A DNA stretch of 64,000 nucleotides, taken from assembly GCA_019918135.1 (NCBI GenBank), contig WBZZ01006893.1, positions 1 to 64,000 of the forward strand. Direction: 5' to 3'. This document shows, in pieces, positions 1-11,903 of the stretch. The notes below the pieces were generated by a model. It was given only the letters and a program-made list of their open reading frames with translations. It searched no databases and was not told the DNA's origin. How positions within the stretch are numbered: the stretch's first letter is position 1; each line of letters begins with the position of its first letter. A program made the translations under genes and the position numbers. This stretch comes from Paulinella micropora. Its lineage: Eukaryota; Cercozoa; Imbricatea; Euglyphida; Paulinellidae.

Positions 1-2
1 GC

Positions 3-116
3 CTACAAGCCGCCATCACTAAGGGCAAGCTTAGCAGCCTGGCGGCTGCGGTGAAGACGGAGGACATGACGGACGCCATCACTTGCGCCAGACAGAGGGT
101 GGTGGCACCACACTGA
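3..116 (+). CDS. possible C-terminal end of an unrecognised gene, open to the left edge
   Basis: A frame open from the window edge ends at a stop at about 116. The roughly 37 residues are alanine- and lysine-rich and look helical. No domain is recognisable in so short a piece. It could equally be a chance open frame in GC-rich DNA. It overlaps the start of the next ORF. Confidence 0.2.
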   Translation, partial: LQAAITKGKLSSLAAAVKTEDMTDAITCARQRVVAPH

Positions 117-708
117 AAAAAGGAGACACTGCAAACATTCTCTTTTGGCACTTGCAGAGAGATATGAGCGTGGTTTGCTTGACTGATATCCGCGAAGCTA
201 ACAATATGCCCCTTGTTCTCGAACAAAAGATGGGTAGGGAAATGCATCGTGCCACACAAAAACACTGCGGGGAACCAATCTTGTTTTCGGTGGAAAGTGT
301 GCGTGCCAAAACCAAGAGTTCCAAAAAAGAACCGCGTTGCAGCTGAAGGCTACAATTCGGGGAAACAAGATCGATTTGCCTGGTGTCGATGAAGCCGCTA
401 CCGAGACCTCGACTTCAGAATGCAAGCTTCCAGTCGCAAACGACCCGGTTTGGTCCGATTCTGATGGCAACGAAGATGCTGAGGTAAAAACAAGGGCCAG
501 AGCGGTCAAATGGAAGGGACCCTACCCACAGATAGACGACCCAGACGGACCCCCCTCGAGTGATGAGGATTATGAGCCGGATGCCAATCACTCCAAACAT
601 GACAATTCTTCCGAAGATGAGCATTTGTACAATCCCAATAGTGACGATGAGGAAGAGTATGACAGCGAGGAGGAAGGCAATGAATCATCGGATGAAGAGG
701 AAGACTGA
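83..708 (+). pseudogene. possible DDE (piggyBac-like) transposase remnant with an acidic region
   Basis: Two overlapping plus-strand frames (83-346 and 337-708) look coding. The first contains a stretch around 'GDTANILFWHLQRD..VVCLTD', which resembles the W-x-DxR-x-V-x-LT/ST strand of piggyBac-type transposases. The second is very acidic (runs of SDEE and SEEE towards the end), a composition common in the acidic segment of these proteins but also in unrelated nuclear proteins. No complete catalytic triad can be assigned and no terminal repeats were found nearby. The frame change near 340 may be an intron or decay. The transposase reading is a weak inference; a host nuclear protein is the main alternative. 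Confidence 0.25.
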
Positions 709-2189
709 AATTTGTGGAGTGTACCTCGCGAGCTAGTCTGCACTTTATTGAGACAGGCATTCCACACGGTACAGCAAGTCGATGCCAGCGAGCGGCGCTT
801 GAGTTAGCCGTCTGGCTGCTGGACCAGCGGCGCTCCTGGAGCACAGCGACGTGGACCTGGGCGAGGGTGCCATCACGTATCTTCCGGTAGCGCGGCCAGC
901 TCTGCTGCAGCAAGAACAATGACTGTCATACCGCCGCTGCTAACCTTCTCCCAGCCCCGACGCAGAGAGACATTGTTGCGCCGATTTGCTTGCACTGCTG
1001 GGTCCATTCAAGTTACATCGAAGCGGTGGAGACATGTTAAAAGAGGGTAGATTGCCGCATACGTTTTGAATTGTGTGACTCTATATGTGCGGCTGATCAA
1101 TCGTCCAAGCAAATCGGCGCAACAATTTCTTTCTGCCTCCAAAGCAAATCAAGTTTAGCAACCTTTCCGTTCTTACATTTTATTTGCTTCGCCGTGCCGA
1201 TGCTGTTGGCAGCGATATCACGCAGCAGAGTCTCTTGTGCATAAACGAGCGAACAGCAGTTTCGAACATTAACTCTCCCTCCTTTATGATTTTCCCGCAC
1301 ATTCTACTTAGTGAAGACAGGCCTAGCTATCCGTACTACTGGGGATCAGTACCTTTGTACATGCACAGCTGAATTTGCAACCACCCCTCCCCTCCCCCCT
1401 CCCCCCCCCCCCCCTCCACTCGTGGCGTCACCACGTCGTTTGCCAACCAAGCATATCGCGTCGCGCCGTTCACATGCCTTCCTAAGTGCACGTTCATTCC
1501 AATCCAAAATTTCAAGTAATATCAATACTAGAAATATTTCAACTAGAATTTTTTTTGAAAATATTAATATATTACAACGGACAGATCCTACACTGTTTTG
1601 AAATCATGAATGAATTTTTCTCATTTATCAGCCACCTGCGATCTTTTTTTCCCACTACTTTCGTAATAAATACGATTTTCCGGAAAATTCCCAAAAAATA
1701 TAATATACCGGACCGGCCGACACCGATTTGGGGGGGGGGGACCCGGGGATTTTCACCCTTTTTTTGTACCTCGTAGACGTCGTGCAGGTAAGTCGGCTGT
1801 AGCACCCCGCCCCCCACCTCCCCCCCCCCCCCTATCGCACGTCCGGCCGAAAAGAAAAAAACAACAGAGTTACAGGAAATCATAAGTTTTCATAAAAATA
1901 ATGTCAAAGAATGAGGTAGTTCAAAATGTCCAGGGAAAAGCAAGGATATTATGATGAAACACATGCTGTATTTATCTCCATTATTCTGTGTTGAACTTGC
2001 CCCCCCCCCCCACCACCACCACCATAAAACAATTAGCGCGAAAAACTTCCTGCCCTTCTGTCTCTTTTTTGTGAACAAGCAGAGATTCGTTTTGTCTGTC
2101 TGGTGCTAAACACACAGCGAGGGTGTGAATGTAACTTCTTAAGTTTTAACAAAAAGTGCATGTGGTTTCGGCTTGCTTTCTTTCTTGAT
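709..2189. other. gene-free stretch with homopolymer runs
   Basis: No convincing coding frame is seen. The stretch holds long C or G runs (around 1400, 1730, 1810-1835 and 1993-2012), AT-rich patches and one perfect inverted repeat listed separately. The short ORFs here run through the homopolymers and show no protein character. Confidence 0.6.
972..1126. repeat. 21-bp perfect inverted repeat with a 113-bp loop
   Basis: Bases 972-992 read ATTGTTGCGCCGATTTGCTT plus G, and 1106-1126 are their exact reverse complement. A 21-bp match is unlikely by chance. It could be the ends of a tiny non-autonomous DNA transposon (about 155 bp) or an RNA hairpin arm. No target duplication was recognised. Confidence 0.6.
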
Positions 2190-5100
2190 TCAAGAGTATC
2201 GCGCATTATACACGCCAGTGATTTGGGCCCTGACGTGCTGCACCTGTTCCTCCTGAGAGACCCCGGCCAGCAGACGTTTGGCCTGCGAATCCCATCGTAG
2301 ATAGGTTTCAAGGCTTTTCTCAAAGGTGACAATGTTCTTCGCCGTGAAATGCCCATTTCGGTTGAGCGTGCACCAGATGTTGTAATGTTTGTGCCAGTCC
2401 TTGGGCGTCCAGTGCACAGGCCCCTCGACTTCATCGAGGAAGTTGTTATTCTTGACGGTGTAGTACAAGAACTGAACGTGCAAAGGGCTGCTGGTGTACG
2501 CACTATTCCAGAAAATTTCTGTATCGTACCGCGCATCCCGGCGGAGGTCGACCTTATCGACCCGCGGGTCCTGAGAGCAAAAGAGTTGCCAGGCTAGCAC
2601 CTCATCAGGCAGGGCATGAAGGCGTGCAAAGTACTCCTGGGCCGATGTTGTGCGTATGCGATTAGCAAATTTGTTGGACACCGGGAAAAAAATATAGCGA
2701 CGGTCGCCTCTCTCCACGAGTACAGTGTCATCGTGATTGCTATTAAAGAATAGCCCGCTCGGATCTTTAACGGAAAACAAGGGCATGAACTTGGGATTGA
2801 TGTTTAGTCTTTTTGAAGTTATCTTTTCTTTCATAGCGTTGGACCCGACCTTGTTGGTGCTATGCACAGCCTCTTCGCTGACAACTAGCACTTTAAAACC
2901 CAGGTGCAAGTTGTGCTTGCCCGTTAGTTCATCCGGTTTGCTTGAAACAAATACCCATTGTTCTCCGATGACACGTGCAAGCAGCTCGACCAGAGTAGAC
3001 TTGCCTGCTCCTGGCTCGGAGATGAACACGCAAGCCTGCTCAGGTTTCTGTCCTTGGCGCAGCAGACTGTACAGCCATTTCAAGAGGTAGAGGTACATTT
3101 GTGTCACGCCTCCCGCAATGATGTCGTGCACATAGTCTCGGAAAGGAGATGCAAGCTGGTCCATTTCTGCCGCGTCGAGCCTGTGTGTTTGCATGTACGT
3201 TTGAACCTGCTGAGTCGAAACCCGAAACCCCGTGAACCAATTTAGTTTGTTGGTCAGGCATTCGCTGTAGCGCTTGCTATGCATAGCCTCTTCCGTTGGG
3301 TCAGTGTAAAAATCAATACCTTTGGCGACTCTGCGTTTGGTGTTTTGGAGCCAAGCCCTACGAAAGGTGGTCTTCACACCTCTGTCGGGTCTGACACTCC
3401 CACGAGTCTCCTTGCGTCCTTTGGTCTTTGCTTTGATTAAGAGCGGGGGCAGCTCTATTTTCAAATCATCTCCTTGGTGCTTAAAATCGTTAATTGGTTT
3501 TAGTATCCACTCCCTCTCTGCCCCCAGCCCCCAGAACACCGCGACTGCCTCTTTGCTTGTTCCTGAGATTTGGCACAAGTAATCATTCATAAACAGCGTT
3601 AGCCTTTGCGTAAGCTCTTCCCGTGCATCTTCGTACCGTTCCTCGAACGTGTCTTCCCAGGAGTTCTCCTCTTCCGAATCATCCTCCGAGTTCTCCTTTG
3701 AATCCTCCCCCGAATCATCGGCCTTTTTCTGTAGTGGCTTGAACCTGCGCTTGGCGGCGGCTTCCCCTTGCCAATATTTCATGAAAAGCTTGACCGCCTT
3801 ACTCACTGTGCGTTTCCTCTTTTGGCAGGCCTCTTCCAATCTCCCGTACGGCAGATCTTGTTCAACATAATCCAGCTTGGCAGGCCGTGCAAGAGGAGTA
3901 AGCTGGGATAAGAGGCCCTCCAGCCGTGCACGATACTTCCTGTCGTTTCTTTCCAAAGCCTCGTCGTCTTCCTCCTCGTCGTCTTCTTCTTCGTCACCAT
4001 CCTTCTCACCCTCCTCCCGCTCCTGCACATCGTCGATCCCCTGCGACTCTCCCTCCTTGCTACCTTCTGTGCCCCCCGAATCCAAGCGCTGGCTGCCGCC
4101 CTGACCCTCCTTGCAATCTCCTAGCTCAAAAATAGCCGGGCCCCGTCTCCTGCATGCCTCTGCAAGGCAGAGGACGGACACGTGCATGAATTCATCGCAG
4201 GCCCTGATGTACGCGTTGTTACTATCATGGGTACAGCCGTCATAGGCAGGGCACGGGTGCTGCCTTGAGCCAGTACTGTTTTTTTACGTATTCGATATAC
4301 AGGCTTTTTTGTTGGTTGTTTCTGTTAGTGAGACTGAAGACTAGGTTAGGAATGTGGTGTCGCCGCTCGCGTAGGAAATTGCCGACAAGCTCTTTACAAA
4401 ACCACTCCTTACCGCCCCCTCCATTTCCGTCTGTGTTAGCAGTCAGAATCTTTTTTTGCTGCAAGACCCCCGTCTCGCGCTAGCGGGCTGGACAGCCGGA
4501 AGCAGCACCCGAACCTGGGCGGGCCAGTATTCGTGGGGCTTGTGCGCCAGCCCCCAGAGCAGCGCGTCGCGTGTGCTCAGCTGCGCGCCGAGCCCCGCCA
4601 AGGGCAGCATGGGCTGTCGCCCGGGCTTGTTCTGGAAGGGAAGCTTCAGCAGCCCCCGCCGCTTGTACACTGCGAGGTCGACGGCGGCCGCAAGCTTGGG
4701 CAACTTGACCTCCAAGCTCTTCCGCAGCTCCTCTACAAAGCCCTTGAGTTCGGCCAGCGCGTTGAAGCGCAAGTAATCGCTGTGCACATGCAGGGAGAGC
4801 AATCCGCCGGGCTTGTGCAGGTCGGCCACGACCAGAAAGTCGCACTCGGCCAGCGGGGGATAATGCTGTTGCTGGCGCTCCCCCCGCTCGAGCAGCAAGG
4901 CGTTGACCGCTGTTACCAGGACCTTGAACCAGCTCTCTGCCCGCTCACGCTTGGACTTGCTATCATCTGCAGCAGCAAGCTCAGGCTCGTTCCCAGGCTG
5001 CTCGTCAATGTCTAGCTTAAGCCCAATGGGGCGGCTCTCCAGGATCACAGTGGCCCACTGCCGGTGCCCTTCGGGAGCAGCCTGCAGTCGTTCTAGATGC

Positions 5101-5506
5101 CGCTCAAAGTTTTCAGCAAGATCCAGGAGCCAGGGCCCATTGCGGTTTTTTTGGCCTTGCTGACTGCTCTTGTGGTTGTCAAACCAGGCCGACACAAAAT
5201 GCTTGCTTTCGTCTATGTGTTCGTCGGCGCAGTCGTCTGCTTTGCGCGTGCCCTCCAAAAGGCGGTAGGGGTAGCCCTGCGGGTTAGGACCGTCAGAGGA
5301 AAACAACGGGAGCAAAAGTGCCCCTCACAGAACCCGTGACCTTTGTCATTGCAAAGAAACAACGAGGATGGGGGCTGCTGCAGGCACGGTTGCTTGCTGG
5401 GCTTGGTAGGCCCAGCGTTTGCAGCTGTTTGTAAGCCTCGTTTGCTTGTGTTTTTCTTCGAAGGCGGCTGGGGCTGGGGCTGGGGCTCATTGTTGGGTTC
5501 AGACAT
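2190..5506 (-). pseudogene. primase - superfamily-3 helicase gene of viral or mobile-element type
   Basis: Order from the N-terminus (5506 side): a Q/P-rich leader, an archaeo-eukaryotic primase domain, a UL52-type zinc knuckle, an acidic E/D-rich linker and an SF3/D5-type helicase ending near 2190. Primase signs are a 'KLDID' metal-binding motif and a 'VYKRRGLLKLPFQNK' stretch typical of primase-polymerases. The knuckle shows C..H..NN.Y followed by two cysteines. The helicase shows Walker A 'SEPGAGKSTL', a following 'VVSEEA' strand and the 'GDRRYIFFPVS' arginine region. Such fusions replicate DNA of large DNA viruses, PLVs, virophages and related plasmids. The reading is not continuous in one frame; I cannot tell introns from decay, so it is treated as a possible fossil. 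Its GC content is host-like, unlike the AT-rich PLVs further right, so it is probably an older or separate arrival. Confidence 0.7.
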
Positions 5507-6336
5507 GTCCCCGTTTTTTTAAAGCAAAGAGTACAAAAGAGCCCTTGCCTATTTTCTCTTCTCTTGGGTCTTTTGGGAATTATAAGGCACCCAATTCTGC
5601 GGGGGCTGGGAGAGAGGGGAAAAAATGATTCTTTTATTATTTTTTATTTATTTATTTTTTTTAACGGGGGAAGGTGAAAGAGCAGAAACAAAAGCCCCCC
5701 CGCTCCTTTTTCTCTTTTCCCTCCTTGCTCTTGCCGTGCCCCCCCCCTCCTCCCTTTCCCTTCGCCCCGTACTTTCACACCTTTCCTTTCTCCCCTCTTC
5801 TTCCCTTTTTCTTATTTTTTTTCCCCTCTTTCCCCCCCCCTTCCCCTCTTCACTCTTTTTTTAAACCCAAGCCCCCTTTGCACTTCTCTCTTGCTCGCCC
5901 CTGCGCTACAGTCTGTTCCGCCCCTAGCAGAGAACCTCCACCCTCCCCCAAATTTAAACTTTGCAGAGAGAGAAAGCAAGAGATATATATTTTGAGAGAA
6001 AGAGAGCGCGCACGTTTGACGGTTTGACAAGACAGAAGGCGTGTGGGAAGGAAATCAACGGTTGGGGGAGAGGGGGGGGGGAAAGGGTAGGTTTAGTGGA
6101 GCTCAGTTGAGCGTAAGAAAAAAAAAAAGGAAATGTCGATTGCGAAGCAAGCAGGCCGAGCCTTGCGGCCTGCAAAGGTTGGTGAGGGCGGCGGTGGGGG
6201 GAGGAAGCAGTGGCTCTTCAAAAAAATGTCCTGTACCGCCAGAAAGCGCCCTAGACTTGACGTTAGGTGCGTTCGTTGCGCAATCAGGCCTGCGTTGCGC
6301 CTGTGCCGCTTGACAGGGCGGTGTGCGTATCGGCGA
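5507..6336. other. non-coding, pyrimidine-rich stretch upstream of the primase-helicase gene
   Basis: From about 5690 to 5950 the plus strand is almost pure C/T with C and T homopolymers, followed by a purine-rich block to about 6110. This is the upstream side of the minus-strand primase-helicase gene and of the plus-strand ORF at 6337. It may hold promoters, but no defined element can be named. Confidence 0.5.
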
Positions 6337-6693
6337 TGGGTCTGGTGGCATCGTACGCGCTTGGCGGACAGAAGCCCGTCGCGGCCGACGCGCGTGCCCT
6401 GTACTACCGCGAGGTGGCTTTTTTGTCGCGCGTGTGTCGTGCGTTCCGGGAGGTAGTAGCGGCACAGGCCGAGCCCCCTAGCGCCAAGGACCAACTAAAT
6501 AGTCAGGCTTGTGTTTTACGGGTTGCTGGGGGGAAAAGAGTTGTCGGATTGGGAGATAGTCAAGCGGGACGTGCTGCCGTATGTGATGGAGGTTCCCCCG
6601 CTCAAGCAGCAGGTGGGACTTCGCGACCTAGCCCAAGACTTCAACTTGCGTTGGCTGTTTGACATGCGGTGGGCTCTCAAAGAAGAACCCTGA
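6337..6693 (+). CDS. small unrecognised coding region
   Basis: Two plus-strand frames look coding. From the ATG at 6337 the first reads into an alanine/arginine-rich helical segment ('LYYREVAFLSRVCRAFREVV'). A second frame from about 6511 to 6693 contains 'DWEIVKRDVLPYVMEVPPLK' and ends 'RWALKEEP'. An intron or a frameshift near 6500 would link them; no clear splice pair was settled. No family was recognised. A spliced small host gene or a gene remnant are both possible. Confidence 0.35.
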
Positions 6694-7290
6694 CACTGCA
6701 TGTTTTGTCCTGACAAGTTTGCGATTTTGTTGTGCCCAAGACTACTCAGCTGTGCGTAGAAGCCCAGCTGGACTTGCTGAGGCGGCGGCGGCGGAGCAGT
6801 GTTTAACTTAGCCCCCAGCCTGCCGCCCCGCAAGCCAAGCCATCTCGCCCTTTTTTGCAAAACGCGGGGAACAATTTTTTTTCTCAATATATTGTAGAAA
6901 AGACATTCAAATTTTCCTGTGCCAGATTATCCAGTTTTTTGGGTACTGACATTGTAATAGGGAAATTAACATGTTTTTTTCTCCTATATATTGAAAGTTT
7001 TCAAAGAGCGAAGTTATACCGCCCTAAACTCTGGCGACGCACTTGCTCTGCTTGAGTGGCGCACCGGCATGTGCCTTGGCCCCTTCAGTCCACCGTCGGA
7101 GGGCTTTAACTTGTTTATTAAATCAACTCTCGCGGCACTTGAATGATTTAACCTACATGGAAACCCCCCACCCTCTCATGTATGCACAGGACACACTCTC
7201 TCGTATGCGCGCGCACCCACCCCCTACACACACACGCACGCACACCCCCCTCACACCCCTTTACCCCCCTCCCCCCCCCCCCCCCTCCTT
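6694..7290. other. gene-free stretch
   Basis: No coding frame or RNA gene is recognised. It contains a CGG-rich patch near 6781-6795, T runs, a CA-rich patch near 7220-7250 and a long C run at about 7267-7286 that marks the left edge of the duplicated block. Confidence 0.5.
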
Positions 7291-7664
7291 TTTGTTTTAC
7301 CTCACACCTTTTGTGACTTCAGAATACCTCTCAGTGTCACTCTCAACTTCAACTTCATTCTTTCTTTTTTTTTAAAAAACAAACACAATACAGTATTGTC
7401 TGATGATTTAATTGTAAAAAACAGAATGCCTGAGAAAAAGCTCAGCTGTGTTGCTTTCCCTCCCCCCCTCCCCCCCACCCCTCCCCTTTCTCGTGCTTTA
7501 AACCCGCAAGCGGGCAGCAACACAGCGGGGCTCTCCCTCTTTAGCTTCCCCTTCTCGTCCGGCCCTAAATATTAATACTACGGCGCCGGAGGGGGGCAGT
7601 TGCCTTTTTTGCCAGTATCACGAAAAGTTGCTCAAGTGGCACCATGGAACCCCAACCGAAAGTA

Positions 7665-7707
<43 letters not shown>
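7665..7707. repeat. (ATT)n microsatellite
   Basis: About 14 units directly abut the left end of the 493-bp tandem pair. A second ATT tract (about 8688-8712) abuts its right end, so the pair is bracketed by the same microsatellite. Confidence 0.9.
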
Positions 7708-8688
7708 TTGGAGTGTTGACTGTGACATATTTGAGGGAAATCCCGATGAAAAAACCTAGTCACACTTGCTAAACAGAGTTCCAGCCCAATGGCCTCAAGG
7801 CGTTAAACTGTGACACCAACTCATAACCCTTTGGTGGTAGATGCTGGGGAGGAGGGTCGTTGCGCGCGTAAAAGATCTTAAACTCCGCATATGCTGGTTG
7901 ATAGCCCAGGACCCAGCAGACACCAGATTGTTATGGGTGGGGTTTCGAGGCAGCTCTAGCAACCGCGCTTGGTGTATGCACTTGCACATTCGGTGACGTC
8001 TTGCAAGAGGTTGCTGGGACTGCGGAATAACCTCGGCTTAGTGCAGTCTTGCCCTCAGGAGCTCCATCGGTGGCCCCGATCATCAGGCGAGAGACTGACA
8101 CGGGGGGGTGGAGGACCTCGAACAAGGGTATTGGAGGCTTATGTCCGTTGAGGATAAGCCATTAGCTGCATCAGTACGCCTCAGATATAGTAAATCTGCC
8201 TTGGAGTGTTGACTGTGACATATTTGAGGGAAATCCCGATGAAAAAACCTAGTCACACTTGCTAAACAGAGTTCCAGCCCAATGGCCTCAAGGCGTTAAA
8301 CTGTGACGCCAACTCATAACCCTTTGGTGGTAGATGCTGGGGAGGAGGGTCGTTGCGCGCGTAAAAGATCTTAAACTCCGCATATGCTGGTTGATAGCCC
8401 AGGACCCAGCAGACACCAGATTGTTATGGGTGGGGTTTCGAGGCAGCTCTAGCAACCGCGCTTGGTGTATGCACTTGCACATTCGGTGACGTCTTGCAAG
8501 AGGTTGCTGGGACTGCGGAATAACCTCGGCTTAGTGCAGTCTTGCCCTCAGGAGCTCCATCGGTGGCCCCGATCATCAGGCGAGAGACTGACACGGGGGG
8601 GTGGAGGACCTCGAACAAGGGTATTGGAGGCTTATGTCCGTTGAGGATATGCCATTAGCTGCATCAGTACGCCTCAGATATAGTAAAT
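7708..8688. repeat. 493-bp unit repeated twice in tandem
   Basis: Copy 1 (7708-8200) and copy 2 (8201-8688) both start 'TTGGAGTGTTGACTGTGACA' and end 'CAGATATAGTAAAT'. They differ at only a few bases seen by eye. An ATT microsatellite lies on each outer side, the sort of tail left by some LINEs and SINEs. No reverse-transcriptase frame and no clear RNA polymerase III A/B boxes are visible, so a truncated non-LTR retroelement is only a suggestion. Confidence 0.8.
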
Positions 8689-8719
8689 ATTATTATTATT
8701 ATTATTATTATTTTTTGCC

Positions 8720-10120
8720 CGACCGACCGACCGATCTATTATTTTCTTGGTGAACGGTGTGCCACCGTCCCACTTCATTTTTCAACCGTTATTTCTAGTG
8801 AACGGTGTGCCACCGTCCCTCAGTCATTGTAACAGTTATTTCTATACAAAATTTCAAATTTTTGTATAGAAATAACGATTGAAAATGACGGTGGCAGGTG
8901 GCACACCGTTCACCAAGAAAAAAATAAGTAGGTCTTGCTCAAGTGGCACCATGGAACCCCAACCGAAAGTCTATTTTTCTTGTTAAAAAAAATCTTTTTT
9001 CTTGCCCGACCGACCGACCGACCTATCGTTTTCTTGGTGAACGGTGTGCCACCGTCCCACTTCATTTTTCAACAGTTATTTCTATAATAGTGAACGGTGT
9101 GCCACCGCCCCTCAGTCATTGTATTAATAACAGTTATTTATATACAAAATTTCAAATTTTTGTATAGAAATAACGATTGAAAATGACGGTGGCAGGTGGC
9201 ACACCGTTCACCAAGAAAAAAATAAGTAGGTCTTGCTCAAGTGGCACCATGGAACCCCAACCGAAAGTCTATTTTTCTTGTTTAAAAAAATCTTTTTTCT
9301 TGCCCGACCGACCGACCGACCTATCGTTTTCTTGGTGAACGGTGTGCCACCGTCCCACTTCATTTTTCAACAGTTATTTCTATAATAGTGAACGGTGTGC
9401 CACCGCCCCTCAGTCATTGTATTAATAACAGTTATTTATATACAAAATTTCAAATTTTTGTATAGAAATAACGATTGAAAATGACGGTGGCAGGTGGCAC
9501 ACCGTTCACCAAGAAAAAAATAGGTAGGTCGGTCGGTCGGGAAAAAAAATTCAAGAAAAATATACTTTCGGTTGGGGTTCCATGGTGCCACTTAAGCATC
9601 TTTTCTTGATACTAGCAAAAAAGGCAACGTGCACTGTTACGTACTATCAAAAAGAATTTTTTAATATAATTTTTTGGGAGTGGGGTAAGGACGGAGAGGC
9701 TGCGTAGCCTTTTTTTTGAAATTTTTGTATAGAAATAACGATTGAAAATGACGGTGGCAGGTGGCACACCGTTCACCAAGAAAAAAATATTAATAAGTAG
9801 GTCTTGCTCAAGTGGCACTATGGAACCCCAACCGAAAGTCTATTTTTTGTTAAAAAAAATCTTTTTTTTTGTTGCCCGACCGACCGACCGACCTATTATT
9901 TTCTTGGTGAACGGTGTGCGACCGTCCCACTTCATTTTTCAACCGTTATTTCTAGTGAACGGTGTGCAACCGTCCCGCAGTCATTGTAACAGTTATTTCT
10001 ATACAAAATGTCAAATTTTTGTATAGAAATAACGATTGAAAATGACGGTGGTAGGTGGCACACCGTTCACCAAGAAAAAAATAGGTAGGTCTGTCACGGG
10101 TCGGGAAAATTTTTTTTTCA
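8720..10120. repeat. cluster of fold-back (palindromic) units
   Basis: Each unit is a large imperfect palindrome. A left arm runs through a (CCGA)n block, 'CTTGGTGAACGGTGTGCCAC' and 'TTATTTCTATACAAAATTTC'; the right arm is its complement through 'TTTGTATAGAAATAACGATT', 'GGCACACCGTTCACCAAG' and (GGTC)n. Units recur with a period near 297 bp (starts near 8933 and 9230, another near 9801). Such structures resemble fold-back transposons or MITE clusters and could extrude as cruciforms. Confidence 0.75.
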
Positions 10121-10312
10121 AGAAAAATATACTTTCGGTTGGAGTTCCATGGTGCCACTTAAGCAACTTTTCGTGATACTAGCAAAAAAGGCAACGTGCA
10201 TTGTTACGTACTATCAAAAAGAGTTTTTTTTATTAATAATATAATTTTTTGGGAGTGGGGTAAGGACAGAGAGGCTGCGTAGCAAAGGCAGACTCTTTTG
10301 AAGGAGGGGAGA

Positions 10313-11408
10313 TTTTGTTTTACCTCACACATTTTGTGACTTCAGTATACCTCTGTATCACTCTCAACTTCAATTTCATTCTTTCTTTTTTTCTTAACAA
10401 ACACAATACAGTATTGTCTGATGATTTACTTGTAAAAAACAGAATGCATGAGAAAAAGCTCAGCTGTGTTGCTTTCCCCCCCCCCCCCCCCCTCCCCTTT
10501 CTCGTGTTCTAAACCCGCAAGCGAGCAGCAACACAGCGGGGCTCTCCCTCTTTAGCTTCCCCTTCTCGTCCGGCCCTAAATATTAATACTACGGCGCCGG
10601 AGGGGGGCAGTTGCCTTTTTTGCCAGTATCACGAAAAGTTGCTCAAGTGGCACCATGGAACCCCAACCGAAAATCTATTTTTGTTTAAAAAAAATATATA
10701 TATATTTTTTTTTGCCCGACCGACCGACCGATCTATTATTTTCTTGGTGAACGGTGTGCCACCGTCCCACTTCATTTTTCAACCGTTATTTCTAGTGAAG
10801 GGTGTGCCACCGTCCCTCAGTCATTGTAACAGTTATTTCTATACAAAATTTCAAATTTTTGTATAGAAATAACGATTGAAAATGACGGTGGCAGGTGGCA
10901 CACCGTTCAAGAAAGAAATATGTATGTCGGTCGGTCGGGAAAAAAAGAAAAAAAAATTCAAGAAAAATATACTTTCTGTTGGGGTTCCATGGTGCCACTT
11001 AAGCAACTTTTCGTGATACTAGCAAAAAAGGCAACGTGCACTGTTACGTACTATCAAAAATAGTTTTTTTTAAATATAATTTTTTGGGAGTGGGGTAAGG
11101 ACAGAGAGGCTGCGTAACCTTTTTTTTTGAAATTTTTGTATAGAAATAACGATTGAAAATGACAGTGGCAGGTGGCACACCGTTCACCAAGAAAAAAATA
11201 GGTAGGTCGGTCGGTCGGGAAAAAAAAATTCAAGAAAAATATACTTTCGGTTGGGGTTCTATGGTGCCACTTAAGCAACTTTTCGTGATACTAGCAAAAA
11301 AGGCAACGTGCACTGTTACGTACTATCAAAAAGAGTTTTTTTTTATATAATTTTTTGGGAGTGGGGTAAGGACAGAGAGGCTGCGTAGCAAAGGCAGAAG
11401 GAGGGGGA
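10313..11408. repeat. segmental duplication, copy B (about 1.1 kb)
   Basis: Repeats the ends and order of copy A with fewer internal fold-back units. It shows the basic layout: unique left part, left arm, palindrome centre near 10850, right arm, then the 'GGGAGTGGGGTAAGGACAGA' right part, which occurs again near 11360 after a second right arm. Confidence 0.75.
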
Positions 11409-11578
11409 CTCGGAGCAAACAAGAAATTTGCCCTTACTTTCTACCCTGACCTTCAAGTTCGCTTCTTTGCCTGCCCTTCAGTATTTTATGTCTAGTCTAT
11501 GCGCCAAGAATAATTAGAGTTTTTCTTAAATTTACTTAACAAGAATTTTTTTGTACAATCTGGTTGAAGACGGTCCTG

Positions 11579-11623
<45 letters not shown>

Positions 11624-11854
11624 ATCTCTCTCTCTCTTCTCTCTTTTTGCTCGAGCGGAAAGGGAGTGTGTGTGTGTGTCGGGGGGAGGGGTGAAAGAGG
11701 GGGAGAAAGAAACGGTGAGGGAAGGGAAACGCGAGGAAAAAAATTTGGCGCCGCGGCAAACGTCCAGACAGACACCCTGGCGAATAGCATCTTCCTCGGA
11801 ATAGCAACTGTTGACAAAACCTTTACTCTCTCCATCTCTCTCCCTGCCCCCAAC

Positions 11855-11903
<49 letters not shown>

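Larger units (their letters stand above)
7291..10312. repeat. segmental duplication, copy A (about 3.0 kb)
   Basis: Begins 'TTTTGTTTTACCTCACAC' and ends after 'GAGGCTGCGTAGCAAAGGCA'. The same left end, a shared block ending 'GGCGCCGGAGGGGGGCAG', the fold-back repeats and the same right end recur in order in copy B. Copy A is longer because it carries extra fold-back units and the 493-bp tandem pair. ORFs in this block recur with every repeat copy and lie on the palindromes, so they are not taken as genes. Confidence 0.75.

Noticed and set aside
4456-5339. Plus-strand frames opposite the primase domain
   Set aside because: GC-rich antisense shadows; the minus frame carries the primase motifs.
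7708-8688. tRNA-derived SINE
   Set aside because: No convincing A and B boxes were seen at the expected spacing.
7795-11278. Recurrent 60-75-residue ORFs in the fold-back repeats
   Set aside because: The same frames recur with each repeat copy, on both strands of palindromes, with no protein-like character.
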